A stretch of DNA of 64,000 nucleotides from JALZKA01 sp963754045 (GTDB lineage: Bacteria > Actinomycetota > Thermoleophilia > Solirubrobacterales > 70-9): the NCBI GenBank assembly GCA_963754045.1, contig CAVWEN010000003.1:186001-250000 (forward strand). Reading direction: 5' to 3'. Below the pieces are notes generated by a model. The model had not been told where the DNA came from. It did no database searches and saw only the letters and a list, made by a program, of their open reading frames with translations. Positions 40,434 through 50,036 of this stretch are shown here, piece after piece. Every line of letters begins with the position of its first letter. Positions within the stretch are counted from its first letter, which is position 1. Both the position numbers and the translations under genes were made by a program.

Positions 40434-40588
40434 GTCTCCTCCTCGATCAGAGTTGAGCCAGCCCGGGTAACCCCCCGGTCACACGGTGCGGATTGATACC
40501 ACGCTGTTCGGGCGCTTGTCGGTGGGAGCTTCGGGCAGAGGCGCACACCCGCGGGCGTGGCTACTGGGCCGGAGGGGCGTCGAAGGGA

Positions 40589-42730
40589 CTACTTGATAAA
40601 CAGGATCTCGGAGTACTTCGGCAGGGGCCAGAGATCGTCGGCGACGACCTTCTCCAGCGCATCGGCCGCCTGGCGGACCTTGTCCATCGCGGCGATCTGC
40701 TTGTCGCGCGCGTACTCGGCGAGCTCCAGGCCCTCGATGCCACTCGGGTAGTCGCTGCCGTTGGCGGCGTTCAGGGCACCGATCGCGGCGACCAGCGCCT
40801 CGACCAATGGCTTGACCTCGCCCTCGAGCGAGCCAATGCCGGCGTCGTCGATCAGCTCGAGGTAGCGAAGCCCTGCCGGAACCAGCTGAGTGCGGGCGAT
40901 CGCCTCGGTCGTCTCGGCCTCGATGTTGGCTCGCGTCACGTACTGCTCGGTCCAAACCTCGTAACGCGACTCGAGCTCGCGCTGGGAGAGCACGTCGTAC
41001 TTTCCGAATGTCGACACCGTCTGCTCGGAGACGACCTCGGGCAGCGCGTCGGGCGTCGTGCGCAGGTTCTTCAACCCGCGTTGCTCCGCCTCGGCGTGCC
41101 ACGCCTCGTCGTAGTTGTCGCCGCCGAAGCAGATGGCCTTGTTCTCGGCGTACGTCTCGCCGATCACTGCTGCGAGCGCCGCCGCGCCGCCGCCCTTCTC
41201 CTCGACCGCGTCGGCCAGTTCGTCGATCGCCTCGGCGGCAATCGTGTTCAGCACGGTGTTGGGAAACGCGAGCGACATGCTCGATCCGAGCGCACGGAAC
41301 TCGAACTTGTTGCCGGTGAACGCGAACGGCGAGGTGCGGTTGCGGTCGCCGCCGTGCATCGGGAGCGTCGGCAGCGCCGACGCTCCCAGCTCGAGCGAGG
41401 TGGCGGGTGTGTTCGGATCGCCCTCGCCGGTCGAAAGCGCCTCGTAGACCTTCTCCAGCTCGGCGCCGAGGAAGATCGAGATGATCGCCGGCGGCGCCTC
41501 GTTGGCGCCGAGCCGGTGGTCCTGGCCGATGTTCGCGACCGATGCCCGCAGCAGGCCCTGGTGCTTGTTGACGGCCTTGATCACCGCCGCGCAGAAGAAC
41601 AGAAAGCTCGTGTTCTCCGCGGGAGTGTCGCCAGGTTCCATCAGGTTGTGCCCCGAGTCGGTGCCCATCGACCAGTTGTTGTGCTTGCCCGATCCGTTGA
41701 CGCCGGCGAACGGCTTCTCGTGGAGCAGGCAGACCAGGCCGTAGCGGCGGGCCACCGACTGCAGGACCTGCATGGTCAGCTGCTGGTGGTCCGAGCCGAC
41801 GTTCGAGTTCTCGAACATGGGCGCGATCTCATACTGGTTCGGCGCGACCTCGTTGTGACGGGTCTTCACCGGGATCCCGAGCTTCGCCATCTCGGTTTCG
41901 GCGTCCAGCATGCAGGCCAGGATCCGCTCGGGGATGGCGCCGAAATAGTGGTCGTCGAGCTCGTGACCCTTCGGCGGCTTCGCGCCGAAGAGCGTCCGGC
42001 CCGTGGTGACCAGGTCCGAGCGCTCGAAGTAGTACTGCTCGTCGATCAGGAAGTACTCCTGCTCGGGCCCGACGGTCGTGAAGACGCGCTGGCTCTCGGT
42101 GTCACCGAGGATGCGCAGCGCGCGCACGGCCGACTTCGAGAGCGCGTCCATCGAGCGCAGCAGCGGGATCTTGCCGTCGAGCGCCTCACCCGTCCACGAC
42201 GCGAACGCCGTCGGGATGCAGAGCAAGGCCCCGTTCGGGTTCTCGATGATGAACGCGGGGCTCGTCGGGTCCCAGGCGGTGTATCCGCGGGCCTCGAAGG
42301 TCGCGCGGATACCGCCGGTGGGAAACGAGGATGCGTCAGGCTCGCCCTGGATCAGCTCGGTGCCGCGAAACTTCGCGATCGCGGTGCCGTCCCCGACTGG
42401 GTCGAAGAACGAGTCGTGCTTCTCCGCCGTCAGCCCGGTAAGGGGCTGGAAGACGTGCGTGAAGTGCGTCGCGCCACGCTCCAGGGCCCAATCCTTCATC
42501 GCCTCCGCGATCTCGTCGGCAAGCGACGGATCAAGAGCCTGGCCCTCGTCGAGGACAGCCTGGAGCTTGCGGTAGGTGTCCTTGGCGAGCCGGTCCTTCT
42601 GGACTTCGGGCCCGAAGACGTTGGCGCCGAACGGATAGGCGCCGGACTCCGCTAGGTCGAGGGTTCCCAGAGCCTCCCCGTTGGGGCTCCACTTTGCGGC
42701 GGTGACGTTCTGCTGACGGACGCGGGTCAT
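40589..42730 (-). CDS. glnN: Glutamine synthetase type III
   Basis: 713-aa GSIII, making glutamine from glutamate, ammonia and ATP. Signatures: FGANVFGPEVQKDRLAKDTY near residue 34 (GSIII-specific N-terminal region), VGPEQEYFLID near 215, HNEVAPNQYEIAP near 285 (metal Glu), FAGVNGSGKHNNWSMGT near 340, EFRALGSSMS near 470, and the extended C-terminal domain. GSIII lacks the adenylylation site of GSI. Divergent from the FadR/GntR gene at 42889, which may regulate it. It is the first of two glutamine synthetase-fold genes in this window. Confidence 0.96.
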   Translation of the reverse strand: MTRVRQQNVTAAKWSPNGEALGTLDLAESGAYPFGANVFGPEVQKDRLAKDTYRKLQAVLDEGQALDPSLADEIAEAMKDWALERGATHFTHVFQPLTGLTAEKHDSFFDPVGDGTAIAKFRGTELIQGEPDASSFPTGGIRATFEARGYTAWDPTSPAFIIENPNGALLCIPTAFASWTGEALDGKIPLLRSMDALSKSAVRALRILGDTESQRVFTTVGPEQEYFLIDEQYYFERSDLVTTGRTLFGAKPPKGHELDDHYFGAIPERILACMLDAETEMAKLGIPVKTRHNEVAPNQYEIAPMFENSNVGSDHQQLTMQVLQSVARRYGLVCLLHEKPFAGVNGSGKHNNWSMGTDSGHNLMEPGDTPAENTSFLFFCAAVIKAVNKHQGLLRASVANIGQDHRLGANEAPPAIISIFLGAELEKVYEALSTGEGDPNTPATSLELGASALPTLPMHGGDRNRTSPFAFTGNKFEFRALGSSMSLAFPNTVLNTIAAEAIDELADAVEEKGGGAAALAAVIGETYAENKAICFGGDNYDEAWHAEAEQRGLKNLRTTPDALPEVVSEQTVSTFGKYDVLSQRELESRYEVWTEQYVTRANIEAETTEAIARTQLVPAGLRYLELIDDAGIGSLEGEVKPLVEALVAAIGALNAANGSDYPSGIEGLELAEYARDKQIAAMDKVRQAADALEKVVADDLWPLPKYSEILFIK

Positions 42731-42876
42731 GGTGTTGGTCTAAGCCTCCTGAGCGTAGGCGAGCGCGCCCGTGGGGACGCGCCGAATCACGGATGGATTG
42801 ATCGAAAGAGCTGATGCGCAGCCTAGTAGCCCAGGCTCGAATGATGGTTGTCCGTCTGTCCAAATTCGTCCTGGTC

Positions 42877-42882
42877 TACGGT
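42877..42882 (+). promoter_or_regulatory. -10 box of the FadR/GntR regulator gene (leaderless)
   Basis: TACGGT lies 6 nt before GTG 42889, supporting that start over the in-frame ATG at 42814. Confidence 0.45.
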
Positions 42883-42888
42883 GTCCCG

Positions 42889-43611
42889 GTGGAGCGCGAC
42901 GCCGCCACGTCGGCGGTCTTCAAACCCGTCCGGCCCCCGACGACCTTCGAAGAGACCGTCGAGCGGCTGGGAACGGCAATTCGCCTTGGGTTGCTCTCAC
43001 CCGGGAGCCGCCTACCGCCCGAGCGCGAGCTGGCCGGCGAGCTACGGATCTCGCGCTCGACGCTGCGTGAGGCACTCACGACCCTGGTTCAGAGCGGGCA
43101 CCTGATTGCCCAGCGTGGCCGGGGCGGAGGTACGTTCGTCAGCGAGACACCGCCGCTGTCGGAGGGCGACGCGTCCGACGCACTCGGCGAAGGCGCCTGG
43201 GCCGTGCTCGAGCATCGGATCGCGATCGAGGCCGGCGCCGTGATCCTCGCCTGCGAGCGGGCGGAGCCCGAGGACCTGGAGCGCCTCGATGATCTGGTCG
43301 AGCGGATGATGGAGGCGAGTGATTTCGAGGACTATCGCCGGGCTGACATCCGCTTCCACATCGGCGTCGCCGAGGCCGCCCGGTCGCCGCGCTTGGTCGC
43401 CGAGATGACCGAGGTCCAGGGCTCGATGAGCGATCTGATCTCCCTCATCGCCCACCCCGACCAGGTGCTGACCCACTCCAACGATCAGCACCGAGCCCTG
43501 GTGCGCTTGATTGGGCGCCGCGAACCAACCCGCGCCGTCGGCCTGATGCGCGAGCACATCGAGGGCACCGAGCACATCCTGGCTGGGCTGCTGCCGACCG
43601 GGGCCACCTAG
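42889..43611 (+). CDS. FadR/GntR-family transcriptional regulator
   Basis: 240 aa from GTG 42889. N-terminal winged helix of the GntR type (RLGLLSPGSRLPPERELAGE, ISRSTLREALTTLVQSGHLI, GGGTFVSE at about residues 25-85) and an all-helical FCD domain (about 95-235) with Asp/His metal-site candidates (DYRRADIRFHIGVAEAA; HSNDQHRALV). FCD regulators bind organic acids or amine-pathway intermediates. It stands between glnN (divergent) and the FAD-GcvT amine dehydrogenase (convergent, sharing a 4-bp CTAG overlap of stop codons), so it probably controls the amine catabolism block. Confidence 0.9.
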   Translation: MERDAATSAVFKPVRPPTTFEETVERLGTAIRLGLLSPGSRLPPERELAGELRISRSTLREALTTLVQSGHLIAQRGRGGGTFVSETPPLSEGDASDALGEGAWAVLEHRIAIEAGAVILACERAEPEDLERLDDLVERMMEASDFEDYRRADIRFHIGVAEAARSPRLVAEMTEVQGSMSDLISLIAHPDQVLTHSNDQHRALVRLIGRREPTRAVGLMREHIEGTEHILAGLLPTGAT

Positions 43612-46076
43612 GCCCGGATCCGTTCCCCCTTCGGGTCGAAGAGGGGCTCGGACCGGACCTCGCCCTCGATCCAGCTCCCGAACACCTCGACCTCAACGGC
43701 GGTGCCGGGTTCCGCGTGCGCCGGAGGCAGGTAGGCGTAGGCGATCGAGTTCTCGACCGTGTAGCCGTAGCCGCCGGTGGTCACGCGACCCTCGACCTCG
43801 CCGCCAACGCGGACGGGCTCGTTGCCGAGCGCGACCGATCGTGGGTCTGACAGAACGATGCAGCTGAGAAGCTTCTTCGGGCCGCGCTTCCTCGAGGCGG
43901 CCAGCGCCTCGGAGCCGATGAAGTCGCCCTTGTCGGCCTTCACGCAGAAGCCGAGTCGTCCCTCGTAGGGGTTCTCGTCCGGGGTGATGTCGGCACCCCA
44001 TACGCGGTAGCCCTTCTCGAGTCGAAGTGAGTCGATCGCCCGGTAGCCGCCGGCGAGCAGTCCGTGCGGCTCGCCCGCTTCCCACAGCGCCCGCCAGAGC
44101 CCGGCCCCGTACTCGGTCGGGCAATAGATCTCCCAGCCCAGTTCGCCCACGTAGGTCACCCGCAGGGCCCGCACCGGCACGTTGCCGATTGTCGTCTCGC
44201 GGACCGTCATGTAGGGGAAGGCCGCGTTGCCGAGATCCTGCGGCGTGATCGGTGCGAGCACCTCGCGCGCGCGAGGCCCCCACACGCCGAAACAGGCCCA
44301 GCCAGAGGTGACGTCGTGGACCTGCACCGTCCCCGCTTCGGGGCCGCGATCGAGGTTGCGGCGGATCCACTCGCGGTCGTGCGCTCCGAACGCGGTGCCG
44401 GTAACGATCTGGAAGCGCTCCTCGGCCAGTCGGGCGACGGTGAAGTCGCACTCGATTCCCCCGCGACCGTTCAGCATTTGCGTGTAGGTGATCTGGCCGA
44501 CGCCGCGCGCGACCCGGTTGTCGCAGAGGCGCTCGAGTAGATCGCCGGCCCCGGGGCCGGCGATCTCGAACTTGGCAAACGACGACTCGTCGAAGATCGC
44601 AGCCGATTCACGGGTGGCGCGGTGCTCGGCGCCGATCGCCGGCGACCAGTGCTGTCCCGCCCAGCCTCGCGGGCGCAGTGACTCGTCGCCGGCAGCGGCG
44701 TTTCGCTCGTACCAGTTGACCCGCTCCCAGCCCGACTTCTCACCAAAAGCCGCATCGTGGCCCCGATGCCACTCGTTCGCGGCCGAGGTGCGAAGGGGCC
44801 TACCCGCCTGGCGTTCGTGATTGGGGTAGCGGATGTCGTAGTAGCTCTCGTATGTCTCACGGATACGTACGTGGGTGTAGGCGGGCGAGCGGTAGTGCGC
44901 GCCGAATCGACGCACGTCCATGTGCCAGAGGTCGAGCGAGGGCTCCCCCCCCGATATCCACTCCGCCATCACCTTCCCGATTCCGCCGGCGCCCGCGAGG
45001 CCGTGCGCACAGAATCCAGCTGCGACGAACAAGCCGTTCACTTCGGTTTCGCCAAGGCAGAACTCGTTGTCGGGGGTGAAAGCTTCCGGGCCGTTGATCA
45101 GGCGCGTCACCTTGATCTCGTCCATTACCGGAACGCGGCGCTTGGAGTTCTCGGTGATCTCCTCGAAGCGCTCCCACTCGTCTTCGAGCAGACGGCCGTT
45201 GAAGTCGCCCGGGATCCGCTCGAAGTGTCCGGTGCCATCGGGCATGAACGCGGGCTTGGAGTCGCGCTCGTAGCCGCCCATGACCAGGCCACCGCCGTCC
45301 TCGCGAAAGTAAACGAGCAAATCGGGATCGCGGAGGGTGGGGAGGTTGCCCTCGCGCTTTCGGAACGGCTGCGTGACGAGGTACTGATGCGACATCGGGA
45401 TCACCGGCACCCGCACCCCGGCCAGCCGCCCGATCTCCGCGGCGTACATCCCGGCGGCGTTGACCACGACCTCGCACTCGATCGTGCCCTTGTCGGTCAC
45501 CACTGCGCTCACCCGCCCGCCCGCGGTCTCGATGTCGGTGACCCGGGTGTTCGTGTGGACCTGGCAGCCACCGCGGCGAGCACCGTCGGCGAGCGCAAAG
45601 GTGAGCTGAGAGGGATCGAGGTAGCCGTCGGTGGGCAGCCAGGCGGCGCCCAGCACACCATCGGTGGACATCAGCGGGAAGCGAACCTCGGCCTCCTCCG
45701 CAGAGATCAGCTCGAGGGGAAGGCCGAAGGTCTTCGCCCAGCCCGCCTGGCGGCGCAGCTCCTCCATTCGCTCCTCGCTGGAGGCGAGGCGGATGCCACC
45801 GGACTCAACCCACCCCGGGTCGAACTCCGACTCGTCCGCGAGGCGCCGGTAGAGCTCGACCGAGTGCATCATCATCTTTGTCAGCGAGACTGATCCGCGC
45901 AGCTGGCCGACGAGCCCGGCGGAGTGGAAGGTGGAGCCCGAGGTGAGCTGCGAGCGCTCGACGAGGACGACGTCCGCATAGCCCAGCTCGGCCAGGTGGT
46001 AGGCGATCGAGACACCGCCGACGCCCCCGCCGACGATCACGCAGCGGGCGCGGTCCGGGAGTTCAGCCCCGAACAC
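43608..46076 (-). CDS. FAD-dependent dehydrogenase with GcvT domain (sarcosine/dimethylglycine dehydrogenase-like)
   Basis: 822 aa. N-terminal DAO domain (about residues 10-375): CVIVGGGVGGVSIAYHLAEL, STFHSAGLVGQL near 50. A middle FAO_M-like linker follows (about 378-435), then aminomethyltransferase-like GcvT and GcvT-C domains (about 440-810), LRVTYVGELGWEIYCPTEYG and YRAIDSLRLEKGYRVWG. Such enzymes demethylate N-methylated glycines and pass formaldehyde to tetrahydrofolate. GTG 46076 overlaps the stop of the choline-kinase-like gene by 14 bp, so they form one operon. The exact amine is unknown. Confidence 0.9.
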   Translation of the reverse strand: MFGAELPDRARCVIVGGGVGGVSIAYHLAELGYADVVLVERSQLTSGSTFHSAGLVGQLRGSVSLTKMMMHSVELYRRLADESEFDPGWVESGGIRLASSEERMEELRRQAGWAKTFGLPLELISAEEAEVRFPLMSTDGVLGAAWLPTDGYLDPSQLTFALADGARRGGCQVHTNTRVTDIETAGGRVSAVVTDKGTIECEVVVNAAGMYAAEIGRLAGVRVPVIPMSHQYLVTQPFRKREGNLPTLRDPDLLVYFREDGGGLVMGGYERDSKPAFMPDGTGHFERIPGDFNGRLLEDEWERFEEITENSKRRVPVMDEIKVTRLINGPEAFTPDNEFCLGETEVNGLFVAAGFCAHGLAGAGGIGKVMAEWISGGEPSLDLWHMDVRRFGAHYRSPAYTHVRIRETYESYYDIRYPNHERQAGRPLRTSAANEWHRGHDAAFGEKSGWERVNWYERNAAAGDESLRPRGWAGQHWSPAIGAEHRATRESAAIFDESSFAKFEIAGPGAGDLLERLCDNRVARGVGQITYTQMLNGRGGIECDFTVARLAEERFQIVTGTAFGAHDREWIRRNLDRGPEAGTVQVHDVTSGWACFGVWGPRAREVLAPITPQDLGNAAFPYMTVRETTIGNVPVRALRVTYVGELGWEIYCPTEYGAGLWRALWEAGEPHGLLAGGYRAIDSLRLEKGYRVWGADITPDENPYEGRLGFCVKADKGDFIGSEALAASRKRGPKKLLSCIVLSDPRSVALGNEPVRVGGEVEGRVTTGGYGYTVENSIAYAYLPPAHAEPGTAVEVEVFGSWIEGEVRSEPLFDPKGERIRA

Positions 46077-47022
46077 GCGCGTCCTCGAGCGCGGCGTCGA
46101 AGGCGGGATCCGAGGCGGTCTCGGCCAGGCGGGTGAAGTGCTTGTCTGCGTAGCTGCTGAAGTCGAAGTCCAGCTCGGAGACGACGCTCTGCAGCACGCC
46201 CCACATCGCCTCGCGGAAGTCCGACATGAAAGTGAACAAGTGCAGCGTCGCGAGTCGCGTTGCGGACGGGTGCTCGCCGAAGTAGTTCGCCAGTAACCGC
46301 TGGCGTGAGCGTTCGTCGAGCTCGTTGTTGACCGCGAAGTTTGCGAGGTCGAAGAAGCGGTCGCCCATGCCGGCGTACTCCCAATCCACAATCCGAACGC
46401 ACCGGCCGTCCCAGATGAAGTTGGCGGCGAGCAGGTCGTTGTGGCAGGGAACCGGGTCGTGGTCCGGACCGCCGATCGCCGTCTTGATTCGTTCCGCGGA
46501 GGCGAGGGCCTGGTCGTAGACGCGAGGCAGCGCGGCGCCACGCCGGCGCGCCAGCTCGCCGTAGCCGCGGACGACCTCGAACGAATCGAAGGTGGCGGGA
46601 AGCGCGGCGGCCGCGTGCACGCGTCTCAGCGCGTCGGCCACGTCTTCGAGCGCTCCGGACTCGCGAAGCTCGGCCGCCTTCATCCCGCGTCCCTCGATGA
46701 AGCGGGTGATGATGCATTCCGGGTCGTCGAGCATTGCTGCGACCGCGGGCGCGACCCCCACCTCGGCGGCGACCTCGTTCGCCGCTCGCTCCGCCTTGCG
46801 GTCGATGCCCAGCAATGAGGTGTCCTTTCCCGGGACCCGGATGACGTATTCAACCCCGCCCATCCGCACCCGGAAATTGCGGTTGGTGATGCCCCCTTCG
46901 AGCGCAACAGGCTCGCCCTCCAAATCGCCCAATGCAGGAACGACTTGGCCGACGATTCGGCCAACCTGGTCAGCCAGCTCTTGACGTATGTCCGGTATCG
47001 CGCTTATGGTCGCCTCATCCAT
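46063..47022 (-). CDS. Choline/ethanolamine kinase-like phosphotransferase (APH fold)
   Basis: 319 aa. GGITNRNFRV near residue 45 (N-lobe), VPCHNDLLAANFIWD near 198 with catalytic Asp and metal Asn (Brenner motif HxDxxxxN), and RIVDWEYAGMGDRFFDLANF near 217 (second metal Asp) are those of the choline kinase/aminoglycoside phosphotransferase superfamily. ATG 47022 is preceded by GGAGG at 8 nt; GTG alternatives lie upstream. It is divergent from the APC permease by 56 bp and overlaps the FAD-GcvT gene. A role in phosphorylating choline, ethanolamine or a related amino alcohol is likely. Confidence 0.85.
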   Translation of the reverse strand: MDEATISAIPDIRQELADQVGRIVGQVVPALGDLEGEPVALEGGITNRNFRVRMGGVEYVIRVPGKDTSLLGIDRKAERAANEVAAEVGVAPAVAAMLDDPECIITRFIEGRGMKAAELRESGALEDVADALRRVHAAAALPATFDSFEVVRGYGELARRRGAALPRVYDQALASAERIKTAIGGPDHDPVPCHNDLLAANFIWDGRCVRIVDWEYAGMGDRFFDLANFAVNNELDERSRQRLLANYFGEHPSATRLATLHLFTFMSDFREAMWGVLQSVVSELDFDFSSYADKHFTRLAETASDPAFDAALEDARVRG

Positions 47023-47078
47023 AGGTTCGGCCTCCACACCTTTTACCGCAAAGCCGGGTCGCGACAAGGGGAGATCGC

Positions 47079-48695
47079 ATGACGAGTCTCGAGCAGATCA
47101 GGGACGAGGATGAACGCCAGCTCGCCGAGATGGGGTACAAGCAGGACCTGAAACGGACCTGGAGCGCGTTCAGCAATTTCGCGATCTCGTTCACGATCAT
47201 CTCGGTCCTCGCCGGCTGCTTCACGACCTACGGACAGGCCTGGAACAACGGTGGCCCGGTCGCCATCTCGTGGGGCTGGCCGCTGATCTCGATCCCGATT
47301 TTGATGATCGGATTCTGCATGTCGGAGCTTGTCGCCAAGTTTCCAACGGCGGGCGGCATCTACTGGTGGGCCGCAAGGCTTGGCGGTCCCGTTTGGGGTT
47401 GGTTCACCGGCTGGTTCAACCTGCTTGGGCTGATCGGTGTCGTCGCCTCAGTCGTCTATGCAAGCGCGACCTTCATGAACTTCCTCTTCGGCTCGCTGGG
47501 CATCGACGTTCTCGGCGTGAACTTCACCGACGGCGAGCATTTCCTCAAGGAGACGTTCCTTCTCTTCGCGATCATCATCACGCTCCACGCGATCCTCAAC
47601 ATCACAAGGACGAACTTTCTCGCCCTGATCAACAACGTGTCCGTCTTCTGGCACGTCGCGGGCGTCGCGGTGATCATCGCGATCCTCATCATCGCCCCCG
47701 ACGATCACCAGTCCTTTGACTTTGTCTTCACCGAGAGGTTCAACAACTCGGGCTTCAGCGACGGATCGAACTCGACCGGCTTCTTCTGGCTGTATGTCTT
47801 GCCGCTGGGCTTCCTGCTCACGCAGTACACGATCACCGGTTTCGACGCCTCCGCCCACGTCTCCGAGGAGACGCATGGTGCGTCGAGATCAGCCGCGCGG
47901 GGCGTCTGGCAGTCGATCTTCTATTCAGCCGTGATCGGCTGGTTCGTGTTGCTTGCAATCACGTTTGCGGCGACGAACGTCGACTTCGTCAACGACCCGG
48001 AGAACGGCTTCGGCATCGGCTCAGCCCTCTCGATCCTCAACTCTTCGCTCGGTGAGACCGCGTTCGAGACGGTGCTGGCGATATCGACGATCGGGCAGCT
48101 CTTCTGCGGTGCGGCCTGCCTGACCAGCGCCTCGCGAATGTGTTTCGCTTTCTCCCGCGACCGCGGCCTTCCCGGCTCGACGGCGCTCTCCAAGGTGAAC
48201 TCGAAGGGCGTGCCGCGGAACGCCGTGCTGGCGATGGCGGCGCTCTCGCTTCTCGTCACAATTCCGGCGCTGAAAGGCGACGAGGCAGGCTTCCCCTTCG
48301 CCTTCTTCGCCGTCGTGTCGATTGCGGTCATCGGGCTCTACATCGCCTACGTGATTCCGATCTACCTGCGCTGGCGTATGGGCAGCGCTTTCGAGCAATC
48401 GCCGGCGTGGAACCTGGGCTCGAAGTGGCGGTGGATGAACCCGCTGGCCGTCATCTGGGTCGCGATCATCACGGTGATCTTTTCACTCCCCTTCACGCCC
48501 CTGGCGGTGCCATGGGACGAGACGTTCGACGCTCGCTACCTGAACTATGCGCCGGTCACCGTGGGCCTGGTGATCATCATCGTCGGAATCTGGTGGAAGG
48601 CCAGTGCCCACAAGCACTTCACCGGTCAAACCCGCAACATCGATATCGATGAGGCGCTCGGCACCGGTGGCGACCCGCCCGCGCCGGGGGCGTAA
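47079..48695 (+). CDS. APC family amino acid/amine permease
   Basis: 538 aa with 12 predicted helices, amino acid-polyamine-organocation superfamily, closest in pattern to ethanolamine/GABA/choline-type permeases: FAISFTIISVLAGCFTTYG (helix 1), FPTAGGIYWWAARLGGPVWG (helix 3 start), GFDASAHVSEETHGASRSAA (conserved acidic/His loop after helix 6), and FSRDRGLPGS after helix 8. ATG 47079 has AAGGGGAG at good distance. It begins the gamma-glutamylation operon and is divergent from the kinase/dehydrogenase operon, so it likely brings in the shared amine substrate. Confidence 0.92.
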   Translation: MTSLEQIRDEDERQLAEMGYKQDLKRTWSAFSNFAISFTIISVLAGCFTTYGQAWNNGGPVAISWGWPLISIPILMIGFCMSELVAKFPTAGGIYWWAARLGGPVWGWFTGWFNLLGLIGVVASVVYASATFMNFLFGSLGIDVLGVNFTDGEHFLKETFLLFAIIITLHAILNITRTNFLALINNVSVFWHVAGVAVIIAILIIAPDDHQSFDFVFTERFNNSGFSDGSNSTGFFWLYVLPLGFLLTQYTITGFDASAHVSEETHGASRSAARGVWQSIFYSAVIGWFVLLAITFAATNVDFVNDPENGFGIGSALSILNSSLGETAFETVLAISTIGQLFCGAACLTSASRMCFAFSRDRGLPGSTALSKVNSKGVPRNAVLAMAALSLLVTIPALKGDEAGFPFAFFAVVSIAVIGLYIAYVIPIYLRWRMGSAFEQSPAWNLGSKWRWMNPLAVIWVAIITVIFSLPFTPLAVPWDETFDARYLNYAPVTVGLVIIIVGIWWKASAHKHFTGQTRNIDIDEALGTGGDPPAPGA

Positions 48696-48707
48696 CGTGC
48701 TCTGGGC

Positions 48708-50036
48708 GTGACGCTCGACCAGCTGCAGAAAGCGGTCGCGGATGGCACGGTCGACACCGTGTTGCTCGCGATCGCCGATATGGAGGGGCGACTCCAGGGC
48801 AAGCGCCTGACGGCCTCGCACTTTCTGGCCGAGGTCGCCGAGCACGGCGCCGAAGGTTGCAACTACCTGCTGGCCGTTGACGTGGACATGGACACGGTGT
48901 CGGGTTACGCGATGGCGAGCTGGGAGCGCGGCTACGGCGATTTCGAGATGAAGCCCGATCTCGACACCTTGCGGCCGATCCCGTGGCATGAGGGGACCGT
49001 GCTCGTTCTTGCCGACTTGCAGTGGGGTGACGGCAGCGAGGTTGTCGCGTCGCCGCGGCAAATCCTGCGTCGCCAGCTCGCCCGGCTTGCGGAGCGCGGC
49101 CTCACGGCAAACGCGGGCACTGAGCTGGAGTTCATCGTTTTCCTGAACACCTATGAGGAAGCGTGGAAGCGCGCCTACCGCGATCTCGAGCCCGCCAACC
49201 TCTACAACATCGACTACTCACTGCTGGGGAGCGCCAGGGTCGAGCCGCTGATCCGCCGGATCCGCAACGAGATGGGCGCCGCGGGGATGACGGTCGAGAA
49301 CTCGAAGGGCGAGTGCAACCTCGGCCAGCACGAGATCAACTTTCGTTACGGCGAGGCACTTGCCGCGGCGGACGAGCACGCGATCTACAAGACGGGCGCG
49401 AAGGAGATCGCCGCGCAGGAGGCGATGGCGATCACCTTCATGGCGAAATGGAACGAGGCCGAGGGCAACTCCTGCCACATCCACTGCTCGCTGGCAAACG
49501 AGGATGGTTCGAGCGCGTTCGCCGCCGACAGACAGCTCTTCGACCGCTTCGTCGCCGGCCAACTCGCCTGTCTGCGCGACCTGACGCTGCTCTTCGCGCC
49601 GAACGTCAACTCCTACAAGCGGTTTGCCGCCGGCTCGTTCGCCCCCACCGCGGTCGCCTGGGGCAACGACAACCGCACCTGCTCGATGCGGGTGGTCGGC
49701 CATGGCGAGGCCCTCCGCGTCGAGAACCGGATGCCCGGCGCCGACGTGAACCCCTACCTGGCGCTGGCGGCGATGGTCGCGGCGGGACTGCACGGAATTG
49801 ACAACGAGCTGACGCTGCCCGCGCCGTGCGAGGGAAACGCGTACGAGGGGGATGCCGAGCACGTGCCGCACAACATGTACGTGGCGCGTGATCTCTTTGC
49901 CAAGAGCGCCGTCGCCCGCGAAGCCTTTGGCCAGGAGGTCGTCGATCACTACCTGAACCGAGCCCGGGTGGAGCTGGAGGCGTTCGAATCCTCCGTGACC
50001 GACTGGGAGAAGTACCGCGGCTTCGAAAGGCTCTGA
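48708..50036 (+). CDS. Glutamine synthetase-family gamma-glutamylamine ligase (PuuA/GlnA3-like)
   Basis: 442 aa, GS fold. N-terminal beta-grasp (DTVLLAIADMEGRLQGKRLT), catalytic domain with AGTELEFIVFLNTYEEAW near residue 138, ECNLGQHEINFRY near 203, EGNSCHIHCSLAN near 254, NRMPGADVNPYLALAAM near 345. In this subfamily the enzyme glutamylates polyamines or ethanolamine rather than ammonia, and its place before PuuD- and PuuC-like genes supports that. The GTG start is 13 nt after the permease stop, and its stop overlaps the next start (TGATG). The substrate is not decided. Confidence 0.9.
   Translation: MTLDQLQKAVADGTVDTVLLAIADMEGRLQGKRLTASHFLAEVAEHGAEGCNYLLAVDVDMDTVSGYAMASWERGYGDFEMKPDLDTLRPIPWHEGTVLVLADLQWGDGSEVVASPRQILRRQLARLAERGLTANAGTELEFIVFLNTYEEAWKRAYRDLEPANLYNIDYSLLGSARVEPLIRRIRNEMGAAGMTVENSKGECNLGQHEINFRYGEALAAADEHAIYKTGAKEIAAQEAMAITFMAKWNEAEGNSCHIHCSLANEDGSSAFAADRQLFDRFVAGQLACLRDLTLLFAPNVNSYKRFAAGSFAPTAVAWGNDNRTCSMRVVGHGEALRVENRMPGADVNPYLALAAMVAAGLHGIDNELTLPAPCEGNAYEGDAEHVPHNMYVARDLFAKSAVAREAFGQEVVDHYLNRARVELEAFESSVTDWEKYRGFERL

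Noticed and set aside
40434..40588. Possible small RNA or riboswitch between methyltransferase and glnN
   Set aside because: 155 bp with no stable, recognisable structure and no match to known riboswitch consensus.
40493..42655. 720-codon open frame on the plus strand
   Set aside because: It is entirely antisense to glnN, whose product is a clear full-length glutamine synthetase III; the translation has no recognisable motif.
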